Part shown: one piece after another, positions 7,160-7,870 of the stretch | Layout of the letters: the number at the start of each line of letters is the position of its first letter | How positions within the stretch are numbered: position 1 is the first letter of the stretch | Origin: Micrococcales bacterium | GTDB taxonomy: Bacteria; Actinomycetota; Actinomycetes; Actinomycetales; Dermatophilaceae | Length of the DNA stretch: 7,870 nt | NCBI GenBank assembly: GCA_030537915.1 | Contig: JAUNUZ010000093.1 | Coordinates: 1-7,870 of the forward strand | Direction of reading: 5' to 3' | Notes under the pieces: generated by a model | Told to the model about the DNA's origin: nothing | What the model saw: only the letters and a program-made list of their open reading frames with translations | The model's database searches: none | Made by a program: the position numbers and the translations under genes

Positions 7160-7190
7160 ACCATACCTCCCGCCCCCGACAAGACGTCAA
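7160..7190 (-). promoter_or_regulatory. Candidate sigma-70 type promoter of the SOS cluster
   Basis: On the minus strand TTGACG (7185-7190) is followed after 19 bases by TATGGT (7160-7165). The spacer is longer than the ideal 17, but the elements are good matches for a high-GC genome, and transcription would start about at the upstream edge of the LexA box. The predicted start near 7153 leaves a leader of about 80 bases before the DUF6504 ATG. The assignment rests on motif and position only. Confidence 0.5.
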
Positions 7191-7258
7191 GGTCCATTCG
7201 TCGCGACACTGCTCACGCGCCCCCAGGCCGGCTAAATGCTGCTCTTGGCGACCAGACG

Positions 7259-7286
7259 CGTCCTGCGCGACACGTCCTGCACGACG
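7259..7286. repeat. Imperfect 14-base tandem repeat
   Basis: CGTCCTGCGCGACA is followed directly by CGTCCTGCACGACG, with 12 of 14 positions identical. It lies in the divergent intergenic region, upstream of the DUF4126 gene. It may be an operator-like element or chance in G/C-rich DNA. Confidence 0.4.
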
Positions 7287-7418
7287 CCTCCCGCCCACAC
7301 CGAAGTGTCCGGTCGACTCAGGGGAATGCGCAGGTCGACCCTTGGCGTTGACGCTGCGTTATCCGCCCTGCTCGGTCGCCGACCGGGCTGGCCGCTGACG
7401 GATGACGCTCGTCGATCC

Positions 7419-7424
7419 GGAGGT
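7419..7424 (+). promoter_or_regulatory. Ribosome binding site of the DUF4126-like gene
   Basis: GGAGGT ends four bases before the ATG at 7429. It favours this start over the in-frame ATG at 7402, which has no comparable site, and gives the family's usual N-terminus. Confidence 0.75.
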
Positions 7425-7487
7425 CTGCATGGGAGCCGAACTCATCGCCTGGTCGTTCGCCTCGGGCTGGGCGAGCGGGGTGAACGC

Positions 7488-7718
7488 CTACGCCGTCGTC
7501 CTCGTCATGGGCCTTTTCGAACGCTTCGGGCACGTCGCCGCGATCCCCGACGTGCTGGCCCGCACTGACGGGCTCGTCGTCTCGGCGAGCTGCGCGGGCA
7601 GGTCCTTGAGCAGGTGCCGGTTCTGCTTGGGGACGAGGAACCGGAGCCGCCGCATCCACGCGAGTTGCTGCTCCATCTTCTTGAACTTGGGTAAGTCGCG
7701 CGCCGACTCGTACGTCAT
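7488..7718 (-). pseudogene. N-terminal fragment of an unrecognised protein
   Basis: A leftward reading frame starts at ATG 7718 with a near-ideal AGGAGG five bases upstream. Its first 46 codons (MTYESARDLPKF, then KKMEQQLAWMRRLRFLVP and KQNRHLLKDLPAQLAE) look like genuine amphipathic helical protein with G/C-ending codons. After about 7575-7592 the frame merely reads the antisense of the DUF4126 gene to a stop at 7488. I do not recognise the family: the visible part is basic and helical, without membrane segments or catalytic motifs. The frame is also open upstream of 7718 to the window edge, so a longer N-terminus is possible, but the ribosome binding site favours 7718. Its 3' part is missing, as in the opposing gene. 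Confidence 0.55.
7575..7592. other. Junction between two truncated convergent genes
   Basis: Left of this point the plus strand reads as a DUF4126 gene; right of it the minus strand reads as another gene's 5' part. Neither has its 3' end. The exact breakpoint cannot be placed better than about 18 bases, because both frames stay open across it. No insertion sequence, inverted repeat or target duplication is visible here. Confidence 0.6.
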
Positions 7719-7721
7719 GCC

Positions 7722-7729
7722 AACCTCCT
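7722..7729 (-). promoter_or_regulatory. Ribosome binding site of the leftward gene fragment
   Basis: AGGAGGTT on the minus strand, with its AGGAGG core five bases before the ATG at 7718. It is the strongest Shine-Dalgarno in the window and the main reason to believe that the truncated leftward frame was a real gene. Confidence 0.7.
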
Positions 7730-7870
7730 GCCCGTACGTATGAAGGCGATGCGCGGCCAAGACGACGCGATGGTCACCCCGGTTGGTCGCAGCGTGGCCC
7801 GCGACGCGGACGTGGATCGCCTGCAGGACGGCCTTCCTTCCCGCGCACGCGGAAGTGGCGCCCGTGGGGG
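7730..7870. other. Right-edge stretch without an assignable gene
   Basis: Open frames cross this stretch on both strands: plus from ATG 7740, and minus in the same frame as the fragment starting at 7718. Both have G/C-ending codons. Neither has a product I recognise, and the plus frame has no ribosome binding site. It is probably the upstream region, or part of a neighbouring gene, of the leftward fragment. Confidence 0.35.

Larger units (their letters stand above)
7191..7428. other. Rest of the divergent intergenic region
   Basis: This stretch lies between the cluster promoter and the DUF4126 start. I see no supported gene: open frames here have no ribosome binding site or recognisable product. 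It contains an imperfect 14-base tandem repeat (7259-7286). The promoter of the rightward gene is presumably here; TTGACG near 7347 is a possible -35, but no good -10 follows. Confidence 0.5.
7429..7743 (+). pseudogene. DUF4126-family membrane protein, 3' part lost
   Basis: The first roughly 50 residues (MGAELIAWSFASGWASGVNAYAV, then VLVMGLFERFGHVAAIPDVLARTDGLVV) match my memory of the N-terminus of DUF4126 proteins. These are integral membrane proteins of about 200 aa and unknown function. One hydrophobic helix is visible (about residues 5-31). Beyond about 7575-7592 the frame stays open to 7743 but becomes a Cys/Ser/Arg-rich sequence that is the antisense of a different, leftward gene. The reading frame therefore encodes a chimera of about 50 native residues plus about 54 meaningless ones. 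The gene diverges from the SOS cluster and has its own ribosome binding site. The truncation may be real or an assembly artefact. Confidence 0.7.

Noticed and set aside
7740..7870. Rightward open frame from ATG 7740 to the window edge
   Set aside because: There is no ribosome binding site (the purine-rich site here belongs to the minus strand) and the product is a typical Arg/Asp-rich antisense frame.
1..7870. CRISPR arrays, tRNA or rRNA genes, insertion sequences
   Set aside because: No regularly spaced repeats, no tRNA-like cloverleaf ends and no transposase motifs or terminal inverted repeats were seen on either strand.

Overview
The window is high-GC DNA with strongly G/C-ending codons. 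The gene families present (DnaE2, a DUF6504 protein, a SAV_6107-type HEPN protein) point to an actinomycete. Details of DnaE2 suggest Micrococcales (Intrasporangiaceae-like), but that placement is an inference from memory of family sequences.

Almost the whole window is one leftward (minus-strand) gene cluster. Read in transcription order, from right to left, it starts with a divergent regulatory region (about 7074-7428). This holds a perfect actinobacterial LexA/SOS box, TCGAAC-ACCT-GTTCGA (7136-7151), and a candidate sigma-70 promoter just upstream of it. The genes that follow are a small DUF6504 protein (6735-7073), a SAV_6107-family HEPN protein with an intact R-x4-H motif (6125-6661), the error-prone polymerase DnaE2 (2160-6128, 1322 aa), a class I SAM methyltransferase resembling CmoM/SmtA (1240-2031), and DNA polymerase IV DinB (1243 to the left edge, cut near its C-terminus). 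HEPN/dnaE2 and methyltransferase/dinB overlap by 4 bases (ATGA and GTGA), which suggests translational coupling.

The cluster reads as a damage-inducible translesion-synthesis cassette. LexA cleavage should derepress two low-fidelity polymerases together with three poorly characterised partners. No imuA or imuB, the usual DnaE2 partners, is seen inside the window. DnaE2 instead carries a candidate clamp-binding hexapeptide of its own (QLTLDL, residues 1069-1074) next to an unusual Arg/Gly-rich linker.

Rightward from the regulatory region, a DUF4126-family gene begins at 7429 with a good ribosome binding site. It loses family resemblance after about 50 residues, near 7575-7592. There it runs head-on into the 5' part of an unrecognised minus-strand gene (start 7718, also with a strong ribosome binding site). 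Both genes lack their 3' parts, so this is either a genuine deletion junction or an assembly chimera near the end of the sequence. The last 150 bases hold no gene that can be named.
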